Assembly: GCF_051014685.1 (NCBI RefSeq)
Contig: NW_027479033.1
Coordinates: forward strand, 124,001-188,000
Reading direction: 5' to 3'
Origin: Ptiloglossa arizonensis
Taxonomy: Eukaryota > Arthropoda > Insecta > Hymenoptera > Colletidae
DNA: 64,000 bases
The translations under genes were made by a program, and so were the position numbers. Of the stretch, positions 50,223-62,200 are shown in pieces. How positions within the stretch are numbered: the stretch's first letter is position 1; the number at the start of each line of letters is the position of its first letter. The notes under the pieces are model-generated. The model was not told the DNA's origin. It saw only the letters and a program-made list of their open reading frames with translations, and did not search any database.

Positions 50223-53200
50223 GTTTGAAGTTAAGGAATGGTTGAGGAACCATCAAAATTTTCGCTGATCTGATACTCGAAAACAATAACTGGAATGGCG
50301 TAGGGGAAAAGTACACAAACCACTGTAATCGGGCGAGTTTCTACTTTCAGATGCAACAGGAATTTCTCGAGTTCGTCAATCCGTTCGCGAGATATGGGCG
50401 TTTGAAGTTACGGAATGTTTGAGAAACCATCAAAATTTTCCCTGGTCTGATACTCGAAACCTATAACTGGAATGGCCTAGGGGAAAAGTACACACACCTT
50501 TGTAATCGGGCGAGTTTCTATTTTCAGATGCAACAGGAATTTCTCGAGTTCGCCAATCCGTTCGCGAGATATGGGAGTTTGGAATTAAGGAATGTTTGAG
50601 AAACCATCAAAATTTTCGCTGGTCTGATACTCAAAACCAATAACTAGAATGGCCTAGGGGAAAAGTGCACACACCATTGTAATCGGGCGAGTTTCTACTA
50701 TCAGATGCAGCAGGAATTTCTCGAGTTCGTCATTCCGTTCGCGAGATATGGGGGTTTGAAGTTACGGAATGTTTGAGAAACCATCAAAATTTTCCCTGGT
50801 CTGATACTCGAAACCTATAACTGGAATGGCCTAGGGGAAAAGTGCACACACCTTTGTAATCGGGCGAGTTTCTACTTTCAGATGCAACAGGAATTTCTCG
50901 TGTTCGTCAATCCGTTCGCGAGATATGGTAGTTTGAAATTAAGGAATAGTTGAGAAACCATCAAAGTTTTCGCAATTCTGATACTCGAAACCAATAACTG
51001 GAATGGCCTAGGGGAAAAGCACACACACCATTGTAATCGGGCGAGTTTCTACTTTCAGATGCAACAGGAATTTCTCGAGTTCGTCAATCCGTTCGCGAGA
51101 TATGGGAGCTTGAAGTTAAGGAATGGTTGAGAAACCATCAAAATTTTCGCAAGTCTGATACTCGAAACCAATAACTACAAAGGCCTAGGGGAAAAATACA
51201 CATAGCTTTGTGATCGGGCGAGTTTCTGCTTTCAGATGCAACGGGAATTTCTCGAGTTCGTCATTCCGTTCGCGAGATATGGGAGTTTGAAGTTACGGAA
51301 TGTTTGAGAAACCATCAAAATTTTTGCTCGTCTGATACTCGAAACCTATAACTGGAATGGCCTAGGGGAAAAGTACACACACCTTTGTAATCGGGCGAGT
51401 TTCTACTTTCAGATGCAACAGGAATTTCTCGAGTTCGTCATCCCGTTCGCGAGATATGGGAGTTTGGAGTTAAGGAATGGTTGAGAAACCATCAAAATTT
51501 TCGCTGGTCTGATACTCAAAACCAATAACTAGAATGGCCTAGGGTAAAAGTACACACCCCATTGTAATTGGGCGAGTTTCTACTTTCAGATGCAGCAGGA
51601 ATTTCTCGAGTTCGTCATTCCGTTCGCGAGATATGGCAGTTTGAAGTTACGGAATGTTTGAGAAACCATCAAAATTTTCGCTGGTCTGATACTCGAAACC
51701 TATAACTGGAATGGCCTAGGGGAAAAGTACACACACCATTGTAATCGGGCGAGTTTCTACTTTCAGATGCCACAGGAATTTCTCGAGTTCGCCAATCCGT
51801 TCGCGAGATATGGGAGCTTGAAGTTAAGGAATGGTTGAGAAACCATCAAAATTTTCGCAAGTCTGATACTCGAAACCTATAACTGGAATGGCCTAGGGGA
51901 AAAGTACACACACCTTTGTAATCGGGCGAGATTCTACTTTCAGATGCAACAGGAATTTCTCGAGTTCGTCATCCCGTTCGCGAGATATGGGAGTTTGGAG
52001 TTAAGGAATGGTTGAGAAACCATCAAAATTTTCGCTGGTCTGATACTCAAAACCAATAACTAGAATGGCCTAGGGGAAAAGTACACACCCCATTGAAATC
52101 GGGCGAGTTTCTACTTTCAGATGCAGCAGGAATTTCTCGAGTTCGTCATTCCGTTCGCGAGATATGGCAGTTTGAAGTTACGGAATGTTTGAGAAACCAC
52201 CAAAATTTTAGCTGGTCTGATACTCGAAATCAATAACTGGAATGGCCTAGGGGAAAAGTACACACACCATTGTAATCGGGCGAGTTTCTACTTTCAGATG
52301 CAACAGGAATTTCTCGAGTTCGCCAATCCGTTCGCGATATGTATGTGAGTTTGAAGTTAAGGAATCGTTGAGAAACCATCAAAATTTTCGCATGTCTGAT
52401 ACCCGAAACCAATAACTACAAAGGCCTAGGGGAAATATACACATAGCTCTGTAATCGGGCGAGTTTCTGCTTTCAGATGCAACAGGAATTTCTCGAGTTC
52501 GTCAATCCGTTCGCGAGACATGGGAGTTTGAAGATAAGGAATGGTTGAGAAACCATCAAAATTTTCGTAAGTCTGATACTCGAAACCAATAACTACATTG
52601 GCCTAGGGGAAAAATACACATACCGTTGTAATCGGGCGAGTTTCTACTTTCAGATGCAACAGGAATTTCTCGAGTTCGTCATCCCGTTCGCGAGATATGG
52701 GAGTTTGGAGTTAAGGAATGGTTGAGAAACAATCAAAATTTTCGCTGGTCTGATACTCAAAACCAATAACTAGAATGGCCTAGGGGAAAAGTACACACCC
52801 CATTGTAATCGGGCGAGTTTCTACTTTCAGATGCAGCAGGAATTTCTCGAGTTCGTCATTCCGTTCGCGAGATATGGCAGTTTGAAGTTACGGAATGTTT
52901 GAGAAACCATCAAAATTTTAGCGGGTCTGATACTCGAAACCAATAACTGGAATGGCCTAGGGGAAAAGTACACACACCATTGTAATCGGGCGAGTTTCCA
53001 CTTCCAGATGCAACCGGAAGTTCTCGAGTTCGTCAATCCGTTCGCGAGATATGGGAGTTTGAAGTTAAGGAGTGGTTGAGAAACCATCAAAATTTTCGCA
53101 AGTCTGATATTCGAGACCAATGACTACTGTGGCCTAGGGCAAAAATACACATACCGTTGTAATCGGGCGAGATTCTGCTTTCAGATGCAATAGGAAATTC

Positions 53201-53553
53201 TCGAGTTCGTCAATCCGTTCGAGAGATATGGGAGTTTGAAATTAAGGTATGGTTGAGAAACCATCAAAATTTTCGCTGGTCTGATACTCAAAACCAATAA
53301 CTAGAATGGCCTAGGGGAAAAGTACAAACACCATTGTAATCGGGCGAGTTTCTACTTTCTGATGCAGCAGGAATATCTCGAGTTCGTCAATTCGTTCGCG
53401 AGATATGGGAGCTTGAAGTTAAGGAATGGTTGAGAAACCATCAAAATTTTCGCAAGTCTGATACTCGAAACCAATAACGACTATAGCCTAGGGCAAAAAT
53501 ACACATACCGTTGTATTCGGGCGAGTTTCTGGTTTCAGATGCAACAGGAATTT

Positions 53554-53702
53554 CTCGAGTTCGTCAGCCGTTCGCGACATATGGGAGTTTGAAGTTAAGG
53601 AATCAACTGATACTCGATACCAATAACTACTGTGGCCTAGGGGAAAAGTACACACACCATTGTAATCGGGCGAGTTTCTACTTTCAGATGCTACAGGAAT
53701 TT
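53554..53702. repeat. 149-bp deletion monomer (3 of 5)
   Basis: Counterpart of the unit at 44,063 in the large duplication (offset 9,491). The next unit has the full CTCGAGTTCGTCAATCC, so the 3-bp deletion after the first copy is either later or was repaired here. Confidence 0.9.
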
Positions 53703-55824
53703 CTCGAGTTCGTCAATCCGTTCTCGAGATATGGGAGTTTGAAGTTAAGGAATGGTTGAGAAACCATCAAAATGGTCGCAAGTCTGATACTCGAAACCAA
53801 TAACTGGAATGGCCTGGGGGAAAAGTACACAAACCATTGTAATCGGACGAGTTTCTGTTTCGGATGCAACAGGAATTTCTGGAGTTCGTCATTTCGTTCG
53901 CGAGATATGGGAGTTTGAAGTTAAGGAATGGTTGAGAAACCATCAAAATTTTCGCAAGTCTGATACTCGAAACCAATAACTACTAAGGCCTAGGGCAAAA
54001 ATACACACACCGTTGTAATCGGGAGAGTTTCTGCATTCGGATGCAACAGGAATTTCTCGAGTTCGTCAATCCGTTCTCGAGATATGGGAGTTTGAAGTTA
54101 AGGAATGGTTGAGAAACCATCAAAATGGTCGCAAGTCTGATACTCGAAACCAATAACTGGAATGGCCTGGGGGAAAAGTACACAAACCATTGTAATCGGG
54201 CGAGTTTCCACTTTCAGATGCAACAGGAATTTCTCGAGTTCGTCAGTCCGTTCGCGAGATATGGGAGTTTGAAGTTAAGGAATGGTTGAGAAACCATCAA
54301 AATTTTCGCAAGTCCGATACTCAAAACCAATAACTACTACGGCCTAGGGCAGAAATACACATACCATTGTAATCGGACGAGTTTCTGTTTCGGATGCAAC
54401 AGGAATTTCTGGAGTTCGTCATTTCGTTCGCGAGATATGGGAGTTTGAAGTTAAGGAATGGTTGAGAAACCATCAAAATTTTCGCAAGTCTGATACTCGA
54501 AACCAATAACTACTAAGGCCTAGGGCAAAAATACACACACCGTTGTAATCGGGAGAGTTTCTGCTTTCAGATGCAATAGGAAATTCTCGAGTTCGCCAAT
54601 CCGTTCGCGAGGTATGGGAGCTTGAAGTTAAGGATTCGTTGAGAAACCATCAAAGTTTTCGCTGGTCTGATACTCGAAACCAATAACTGGAATGGCCTAG
54701 GGGAAAAGTACACAAACCATTGTAATCGGGCGAGTTTCCACTTCCAGATGCAACAGGAATTTCTCGAGTTCGTCAGTCCGTTCGCGAGATATGGGAGTTT
54801 GAAGTTAAGGAATGGTTGAGAAACCATCAAAATTTTCGCAAGTCTAATACTCGAAACCAATAACTACTATGGCCTAGGGGAAAAATACACATACCGTTGT
54901 AATCGGGCGAGTTTCTACTTTCAGATGCAACAGGAATTTCTCGAGTTCGTCATCCCGTTCGCGAGATATGGGAGTTTGGAGTTAAGGAATGGTTGAGAAA
55001 CAATCAAAATTTTCGCAAGTCTGATACTCGAAACAAATAACTGGAATGGCCTAGGGGAAAAGTACACACACCATTGTAATCGGGCGAGTTTCTACTTTCA
55101 GATGCAACAGGCATTTCTCGAGTTCGTCATACCGTTCGCGAGATATGGGAGTTTGAAGTTAAGGAATGGTTGAGAAACCAACAAAATTTTCGCAAGTCTG
55201 ATACTCGAAACCAATAACTGGAAAGGCCTAGGGGAAATGTACACACACCATTGTAATCGGGCGAGTTACTACTTTCAGATGCAACAGGAATTTCTCGAGC
55301 TCGCCAATCCGTTCGCGAGATATGGGAGTTTGAAGTTAAGTAATCGTTGAGAAACCATCAAAATTTTCGCAAGTCTGATACTCGAAAGCAATAACTACCA
55401 AGGCCAAGGGCAAAAATACACATACCGTTGTAATCGGGAGAGTTTCTGCTTTCAGATGCAATAGGAAATTCTCGAGTTCGCTAATCCGTTCGCGAGGTAT
55501 GGGAGTTTGAAGTTAAGGATTCGTTGAGAAACCATCAAAGTTTTCGCTGGTCTGATACTCGAAACCAATAACTGGAATGGCCTAGGGGAAAAGTACACAA
55601 ACCATTGTAATCGGGCGAGTTTCCACTTCCAGATGCAACAGGAATTTCTCGAGTTCGTCAGTCCGTTCGCGAGATATGGGAGTTTGAAGTTAAGGAATGG
55701 TTGAGAAACCATCAAAATTTTCGCAAGTCTGATACTCGAAACGAATAACTACTATGGCCTAGGGCAAAAATACACATACCGTTGTAATCGGACGAGTTTC
55801 TGGTTTCAGATGCAACAGGAATTT

Positions 55825-55973
55825 CTCGAGTTCGTCAGCCGTTCGCGACATATGGGAGTTTGAAGTTAAGGAATCAACTGATACTCGATACCAATAACTA
55901 CTGTGGCCTAGGGGAAAAGTACACACACCATTGTAATCGGGCGAGTTTCTACTTTCAGATGCTACAGGAATTT
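55825..55973. repeat. 149-bp deletion monomer (4 of 5)
   Basis: Counterpart of the unit at 46,686 (offset 9,139). The junction reads AAGGAATCAACTG, like copies 1, 3 and 5. Confidence 0.9.
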
Positions 55974-57760
55974 CTCGAGTTCATCAATCCGTTCGCTAGA
56001 TATGGGAGTTTGAAGTTAAGGAATGGTTGAGAAACCATCAAAATTTTCGCAAGTCTGATACTCGAAACCAATAACTACTATTACCTAGGGCAAAAATAAA
56101 CACACCGTTGTAATCGGGAGAGTTTCTGTATTCAGATGCAACAGGAATTTCTCGAGTTCGTCAATCCGTTCTCGAGATATGGGAGTTTGAAGTTAAGGAA
56201 TGGTTGAGAAACCATCAAAATGGTCGCAAGTCTGATACTCGAAACCATTACCTGGAATGGCCTAGGGGAAAAGTACACAAACCATTGTAATCGGGCGAGT
56301 TTCCACTTTCAGATGCAACAGGAATTTCTCGATTTCGTCAGTCCGTTCGCGAGATATGGGAGTTTGAAGTTAAGGAATGGTTGAGAAACCATCAAAATGG
56401 TCGCAAGTCTGATACTCGAAACCAATAACTGGAATGGCCTAGGGGAAAAGTACACAAACCATTGTAATCGGGCGAGTTTCCACTTTCAGATGCAACAGGA
56501 ATTTCTCGAGTTCGTCAGTCCGTTCGCGAGATATGGGAGTTTGAAGTTAAGGAATGGTTGAGAAACCATCAAAATTTTCGCAAGTCTGATTCTCAAAACC
56601 AATAACTACTACGGCCTAGGGAAAAATACACATACCATTGTAATCGGACGAGTTTCTGTTTCAGATGCAACAGGAATTTCTTGAGTTCGTCATTTCGTTC
56701 GCGAGATATGGGAGTTTGAAGTTAAGGAATGGTTGAGAAACCATCAAAATTTTCGCAAGTCTGATACTCGAAACCAATAACTGCTAAGGCCTAGGGCAAA
56801 AATACACATACCGTTGTAATCGGGAGAGTTTCTGCTTTCAGATGCAATAGGAAATTCTCGAGTTCGTCAATCCGTTCGCGAGATATGGGGGTTTGAAGTT
56901 AAGGAATGCTTGAGAAACCATCAAAATTTTCGCAAGTCTGATACTCGAAACCAATAACTGGAATGGCCTAGGGGAAAAGTACACACACCATTGTAATCGG
57001 GCGAGTTTCTACTTTCAGATGCAACAGGCATTTCTCGAGTTCGTCATTCCGTTCGCGAGATATGGGAGTTTGAAGTTAAGGAATGGTTGAGAAACCAACA
57101 AAAATTTTCGCAAGTCTGATACTCGAAACAAATAACTACAAAGGCCTAGGGCAAAAATACACATACCATTGTAATCGGACGAGTTTCTGTTTCAGATCCA
57201 ACAGGAATTTCTCGAGTTCGTTAATCCGTTCGCGAGATATGTGGGTTTGAAGTTAAGGAAGGCTTGAGAAACCATCAAAATTTTCGCAAGTCTGATACGC
57301 GAAACCAATAACTACAATGGCCTAGGTGAAAAATACACATACCTTTGTAATCGGGCATGTTTCTACTTTCAGATGCAACAGGAATTTCTCGAGTTCGTCA
57401 ATCCGTTCGCGAGATATGGGAGTTTGAAGTTAAGGAATCGTTGAGAAACCAAAAAATTTTCGCAAGTCTGATACTCGAAACCAATAACTACTACGGCCTA
57501 GGGCAAAAATTCACATACCATTCTAATCGAACGAGTTTCTGTTTCAGATGCAACAGGAATTTCTCGAGTTCGCCAATCCGTTCGCGAGGTATGGGAGTTT
57601 GAAGTTAAGGAATCGTTGAGAAACCATAAAAATTTTCGCAAGTCTGATACCCGAATCCAATTACTATGGCCTAGGGCAAAAATACACATACCGTTGTAAT
57701 CGGGCGAGTTTCTGCTTTCAGATGGAACAGGAATTTCTCGAGTTCGTCAATCTGTTCGCG

Positions 57761-58949
57761 AGATATGGGAGTTTGAAGTTAAGGAACGGTTGAGAAACCA
57801 TCAAAATTTTCGCAAGTCTGATACGCGAAACCAATAACAACAATGGCCTAGGGGAAAAATACACATACCACTGTAATCGGGCATGTTTCTACTTTCAGCT
57901 GCAACAGGAATTTCTCGAGTTCGTCAATCCGTTCCCGAGATATGGGAGTTTGAAGTTAAGGAGTGGTTGAGAAACCATCAAAATTTTCGCAAGTGTGTAA
58001 CTCGAAACCAATAACTACAAAGGCCTAGCGTAAAAAATACACATAGCCCTGTAATCGGGCGAGTTTTCACTTCCAGATGCAATCGGAAATTCTCGAGTTC
58101 CTCAATCCGTTCGAGAGATATGGGAGTTTGAAGTTAAGGAATGGTTGAGACCCCATCAAAATTTTCGCAAGTCTGATACTCGAAACCAATAACTGGAATG
58201 GCCTAGGGGAAAAGTACACAAACCATTGTAATCGGGCGAGTTTCCACTTCCAGATGCAACAGGAATTTCTCGAGTTCGTCAGTCCGTTCGCGAGATATGG
58301 GAGTTTGAAGTTAAGGAATGGTTGAGAAACCATCAAAATTTTCTCAAGTCTGATACTCGAAACGAATAACTACTATGGCCTAGGGCAAAAATACACATAC
58401 CGTTGTAATCGGACGAGTTTCTGGTTTCAGATGCAACAGGAATTTCTCGAGTTCGTCAGCCGTTCGCGACATATGGGAGTTTGAAGTTAAGGAATCAACT
58501 GATACTCGATACCAATAACTACTGTGGCCTAGGGGAAAAGTACACATACCATTGTAATCGGGCATGTTTCTACTTTCAGCTGCAACAGGAATTTCTCGAG
58601 TTCGTCAATCCGTTCCCGAGATATGGGAGTTTGAAGTTAAGGAGTGGTTGAGAAACCATCAAAATTTTCGCAAGTGTGTAACTCGAAACCAATAACTACA
58701 AAGGCCTAGCGTAAAAAATACACATAGCCCTGTAATCGGGCGAGTTTCCACTTCCAGATGCAATCGGAAATTCTCGAGTTCCTCAATCCGTTCGAGAGAT
58801 ATGGGAGTTTGAAGTTAAGGAATGGTTGAGACCCCATCAAAATTTTCGCAAGTCTGATACTCGAAACCAATAACTGGAATGGCCTAGGGGAAAAGTACAC
58901 AAACCATTGTAATCGGGCGAGTTTCCACTTTCAGATGCAACAGGAATTT
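57761..58949. repeat. Tetramer tandem repeat, 681-bp unit
   Basis: The stretch 57,872-58,552 is repeated from 58,553 to about 59,020. The 681-bp unit is four monomers (708) minus the 27 bp lost in the short monomer it contains. Shared markers are GGGCATGTTTC, TTTCAGCTGC, GTTCCCGAG, GTGTGTAACTCG, CCTAGCGTAAAAAATAC, CAATCGGAAATTC and GAGACCCCATC. Related CCTAGCGTAAAAAATAC and CAATCGGAAATTC units occur at 31,076-31,150. Confidence 0.87.
58446..58594. repeat. 149-bp deletion monomer (5 of 5)
   Basis: Same 27-bp plus 1-bp deletion pair, here inside the 681-bp tetramer unit and followed by a TTTCAGCTGC unit rather than the GATGCTACAGG unit that follows the other four copies. It was therefore recombined into a new neighbourhood. 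Confidence 0.9.
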
Positions 58950-59299
58950 CTCGAGTTCGTCAGTCCGTTCGCGAGATATGGGAGTTTGAAGTTAAGGAAT
59001 GGTTGAGAAACCATCAAAATTTTCGCAAGTCTGATACTCAAAACCAATAACTACTACGGCCTAGGGAAAAATACACATACCATTGTAATCGGACGAGTTT
59101 CTGTTTCAGATGCAACAGGAATTTCTCGAGTTCGTCAGTCCGTTCGCGAGATATGGGAGTTTGAAGTTAAGGAATGGTTGAGAAACCATCAAAATTTTCG
59201 CAAGTCTGATACTCAAAACCAATAACTACTACGGCCTAGGGAAAAATACACATACCATTGTAATCGGACGAGTTTCTGTTTCAGATGCAACAGGAAATT
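58950..59299. repeat. Two adjacent 175-bp monomers, nearly identical
   Basis: CTCGAG sites at 58,950, 59,125 and 59,300 are 175 bp apart. Each unit lacks one base in CCTAGGGAAAAATAC and one in TTCTGTTTC. The two differ only at the very end (CAGGAATTT versus CAGGAAATT). This is a rare case here of single-monomer tandem duplication without divergence. Confidence 0.87.
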
Positions 59300-62200
59300 C
59301 TCGAGTTCCTCAATCCGTTCGAGAGATATGGGAGTTTGAAGTTACGGAATGTTTGAGAAACCATCAAAATTTTCGCTGGTCTGATACTCGAAACCTATAA
59401 CTGGAATGGCCTTGGGGAATAGTACACACACCTTTGTAATCGGGCGAGTTTCTACTTTCAGATGCAACAGGAATTTCTCGAGTTCGTCATTCCGTTCGCG
59501 AGATATGGGAGTTTGGAGTTAAGGAATGATTGAGAAACCAACTAAATTTTCGCTGGTCTGATACTCGAAACCAAAAACTAGAACGGCCTAGGGGAAAAGT
59601 ACACACACCACTGTAATCGGGCGAGTTTCTACTTTCAGATGCAACAGGAATTTCTCGAGTTCGTCAATCCGTTCGCGAGATAAGGGAGTTTGAAGTTAAG
59701 GAATGGATGAGAAACCATCATAATTTTCGTAAGTCTGATACTCGAAACCAATAAGTACAATGGCCTACGGGAAAAATACACATACCGTTGCAATCGGGCG
59801 AGTTTCTACTTTCAGATGCAACTGGAATTTCTCGAGTTCGTCAATCCGTTCGCGCGACAAGACAGTTTGAAGTTAAGGAATGGTTGATAAACCATCAAAA
59901 TATTCGCTGGTCTGATTTTCGAAACCAATAACTGGAATGGCCTAGGGGAAAAGTACACACACCATTGTAATCGGGCGAGTTTCTACTTTCAGATGCAACA
60001 GGAATTTCTCGAGTGCTTCATTCCGTTCGAGAGATATGGGAGTTTGAAGTTAAGGAGTGGTTGAGAAACGATCAAAATTTTCGCAAGTCTGATACTCGAA
60101 ACCAATAACTTGAATGGCCTAAGGGAAAAGTACACACATCTTTGTAATCGGGCGAGTTACTACTTTCAGATGCAACAGGAATTTCTCGAGTGCGTCATTC
60201 CGTTCGCGAGATATGGGAGTTTGAAGTTACGGAATGTTTGAGAAACCATCAAAATATTCGCTGGTCTGATACTCGAAACCTATAACTGGAATGGCCTAGG
60301 GGAGAGGCTCACACACCTTTGTAATCGGGCGAGTTTCTACTTTCAGATGCAACAGGAATTTCTCGAGTTCGTCAATTCGGTCGCGGGATATGGGAGTTTG
60401 AAGTTAAGGAATGGTTGAGACACCATCAAAATTTTCGCTGATCTGATACTTGAAAACAATAACTGGAATGGCCTAGGGGAAAAGTACACACACCACTGTA
60501 ATCGGGCGAGTTTCTACTGTCAGATGCAACAGGAATTTCTCGGGTTCGTCATTCCGTTCGCGAGATATGGGAGTTTAAAGTTACGGAATGTTTGAGATAC
60601 CATCAAAATTTTCGCTGGTCTGATTCTCGAAACCTATAACTGGAATGGCCTTGGGGAAAAGTACACACACCTTTGTAATCGGGCGAGTTTCTACTTTCAG
60701 ACGCAACAGGAATTTCTCGAGTTCGCCAATCCGTTCGCGAGATATGGGAGTTTGAAGTTAAGGAATGGTTGAGAAACCATCCAAATTTTCGTAAGACTGA
60801 TACTCGAAACCAATAACTAAAATGGCCTAGGGGAAAAATACACATACCGTTGTAATCGGGTGACTTTCTACTTTCAGATGCAACAGGAATTTCTCGATTT
60901 CGTCAATCCGTTCGCGAGACATGGGAGTTTGAAGTTAAGGAATGGTTGAGAAACCATCCAAATTTTCGTAAGTCTGATACTCGAAACCAATAACTACAAT
61001 GGCCTAGGGGAAAAATACACATACCGTTGTAATCGGGCGAGTTTCTACTTTCAGATGCAGCAGGAATTTCTCGAGTTCGTCATTCCGTTCGCGAGATATG
61101 GGAGTTTGAAGTTACGGAATGTTTGAGAAACCATCAAAATTTTCGCTGGTCTGATACTCGAAACCTATAACTGGAATGGCCTAGGGGAAAAGTACACACA
61201 CCATTGTCATCGGGCGAGTTTCTACTTTCAGATGCAACAGGAATTTCTCGAGTTCGTCAATCCGTTCGCGAGATATGGGAGCTTGAAGTTAAGGAATGTT
61301 TGAGAAACCATCAAAATTTTCGAAAGTCTGATACTCGAAACCAATAACTACAATGGCCTAGGGCAAAAATACACATACCGTTGTAATCGGACGAGTTTCT
61401 ACTTTCAGATGCAACAGGAATTTCTCGAGTTCGTCAATCCGTTCGCGAGATAAGACAGTTTGAAGTTAAGGAATGGTTTTGAAACAATTAAAATTTTCGC
61501 TGGTCTGATACTCGAAACCAATAACTGGAATGGCCTAGGGGAAAAGTACACACAGCATTGTAATCGGGCGAGTTTCCACTTTCAGATGCAACAGGAATTT
61601 CTCGAGTTCGCCAATCCGTTCGCGAGGTATGGGAGTTTGAAGTTAAGGAATGGTTGAGAAACCATCAAAATTTTCGTAAGTCTGATACTCGAAACCAATA
61701 ACTACAATGGCCTAGGGGAAAAATACACATACCGTTGCAATCGGGCGAGTTTCTACTTTCAGATGCAACAGGAATTTCTCGAGTTCGTCAATCCGTTCGC
61801 GAGATAAGACAGTTTGAAGTTAACGAATGGTTGAGAAACCATCAAAATTTTCGCTGGTCTGATACTCGAAACCTGTAACTGGAATGGCCTAGTGGGAAAG
61901 TACACACACATTTGTAATCGGGCGAGTTTCTACGTTCAGCTGCAACAGGAATTTCTCGAGTTCGTCATTCCGTTCGCGAGATATGGGAGTTTGAAGTTAA
62001 GGAGTGGATGAGAAACCATCAAAATTTTCGCAAGTCTGATATTCGAGACCAATGACTACTATGGCCTAGGGCAGAAATACACATACCGTTGCAATCGGGC
62101 GAGTTTCTGCATTCAGATGCAATAGGAAATTCTCGAGTTCGTCAATCCGTTCGAGAGATATGGGAGTTTGAAATTAAGGAATGGTTGAGAAACCATCAAA

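Larger units (their letters stand above)
49127..57760. repeat. Large segmental duplication, copy 2 (about 8.6 kb)
   Basis: It matches copy 1 in order but is shorter by about six monomers net. Stepwise offsets are 10,197, 10,020 (minus one monomer), 9,491 (minus three), 9,670 (plus one, at about 53.70-54.0 kb where 44.39-44.86 kb material is shuffled) and 9,139-9,140 (minus three, near 54.54 kb). Between these steps only scattered substitutions were seen. Homology ends near 57,760. Confidence 0.87.

Noticed and set aside
38164..57760. Assembly artefact as the cause of the large repeats
   Set aside because: It cannot be excluded, but the copies differ by scattered substitutions and several whole-monomer indels, which favours real duplications. 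Raw long reads would decide.
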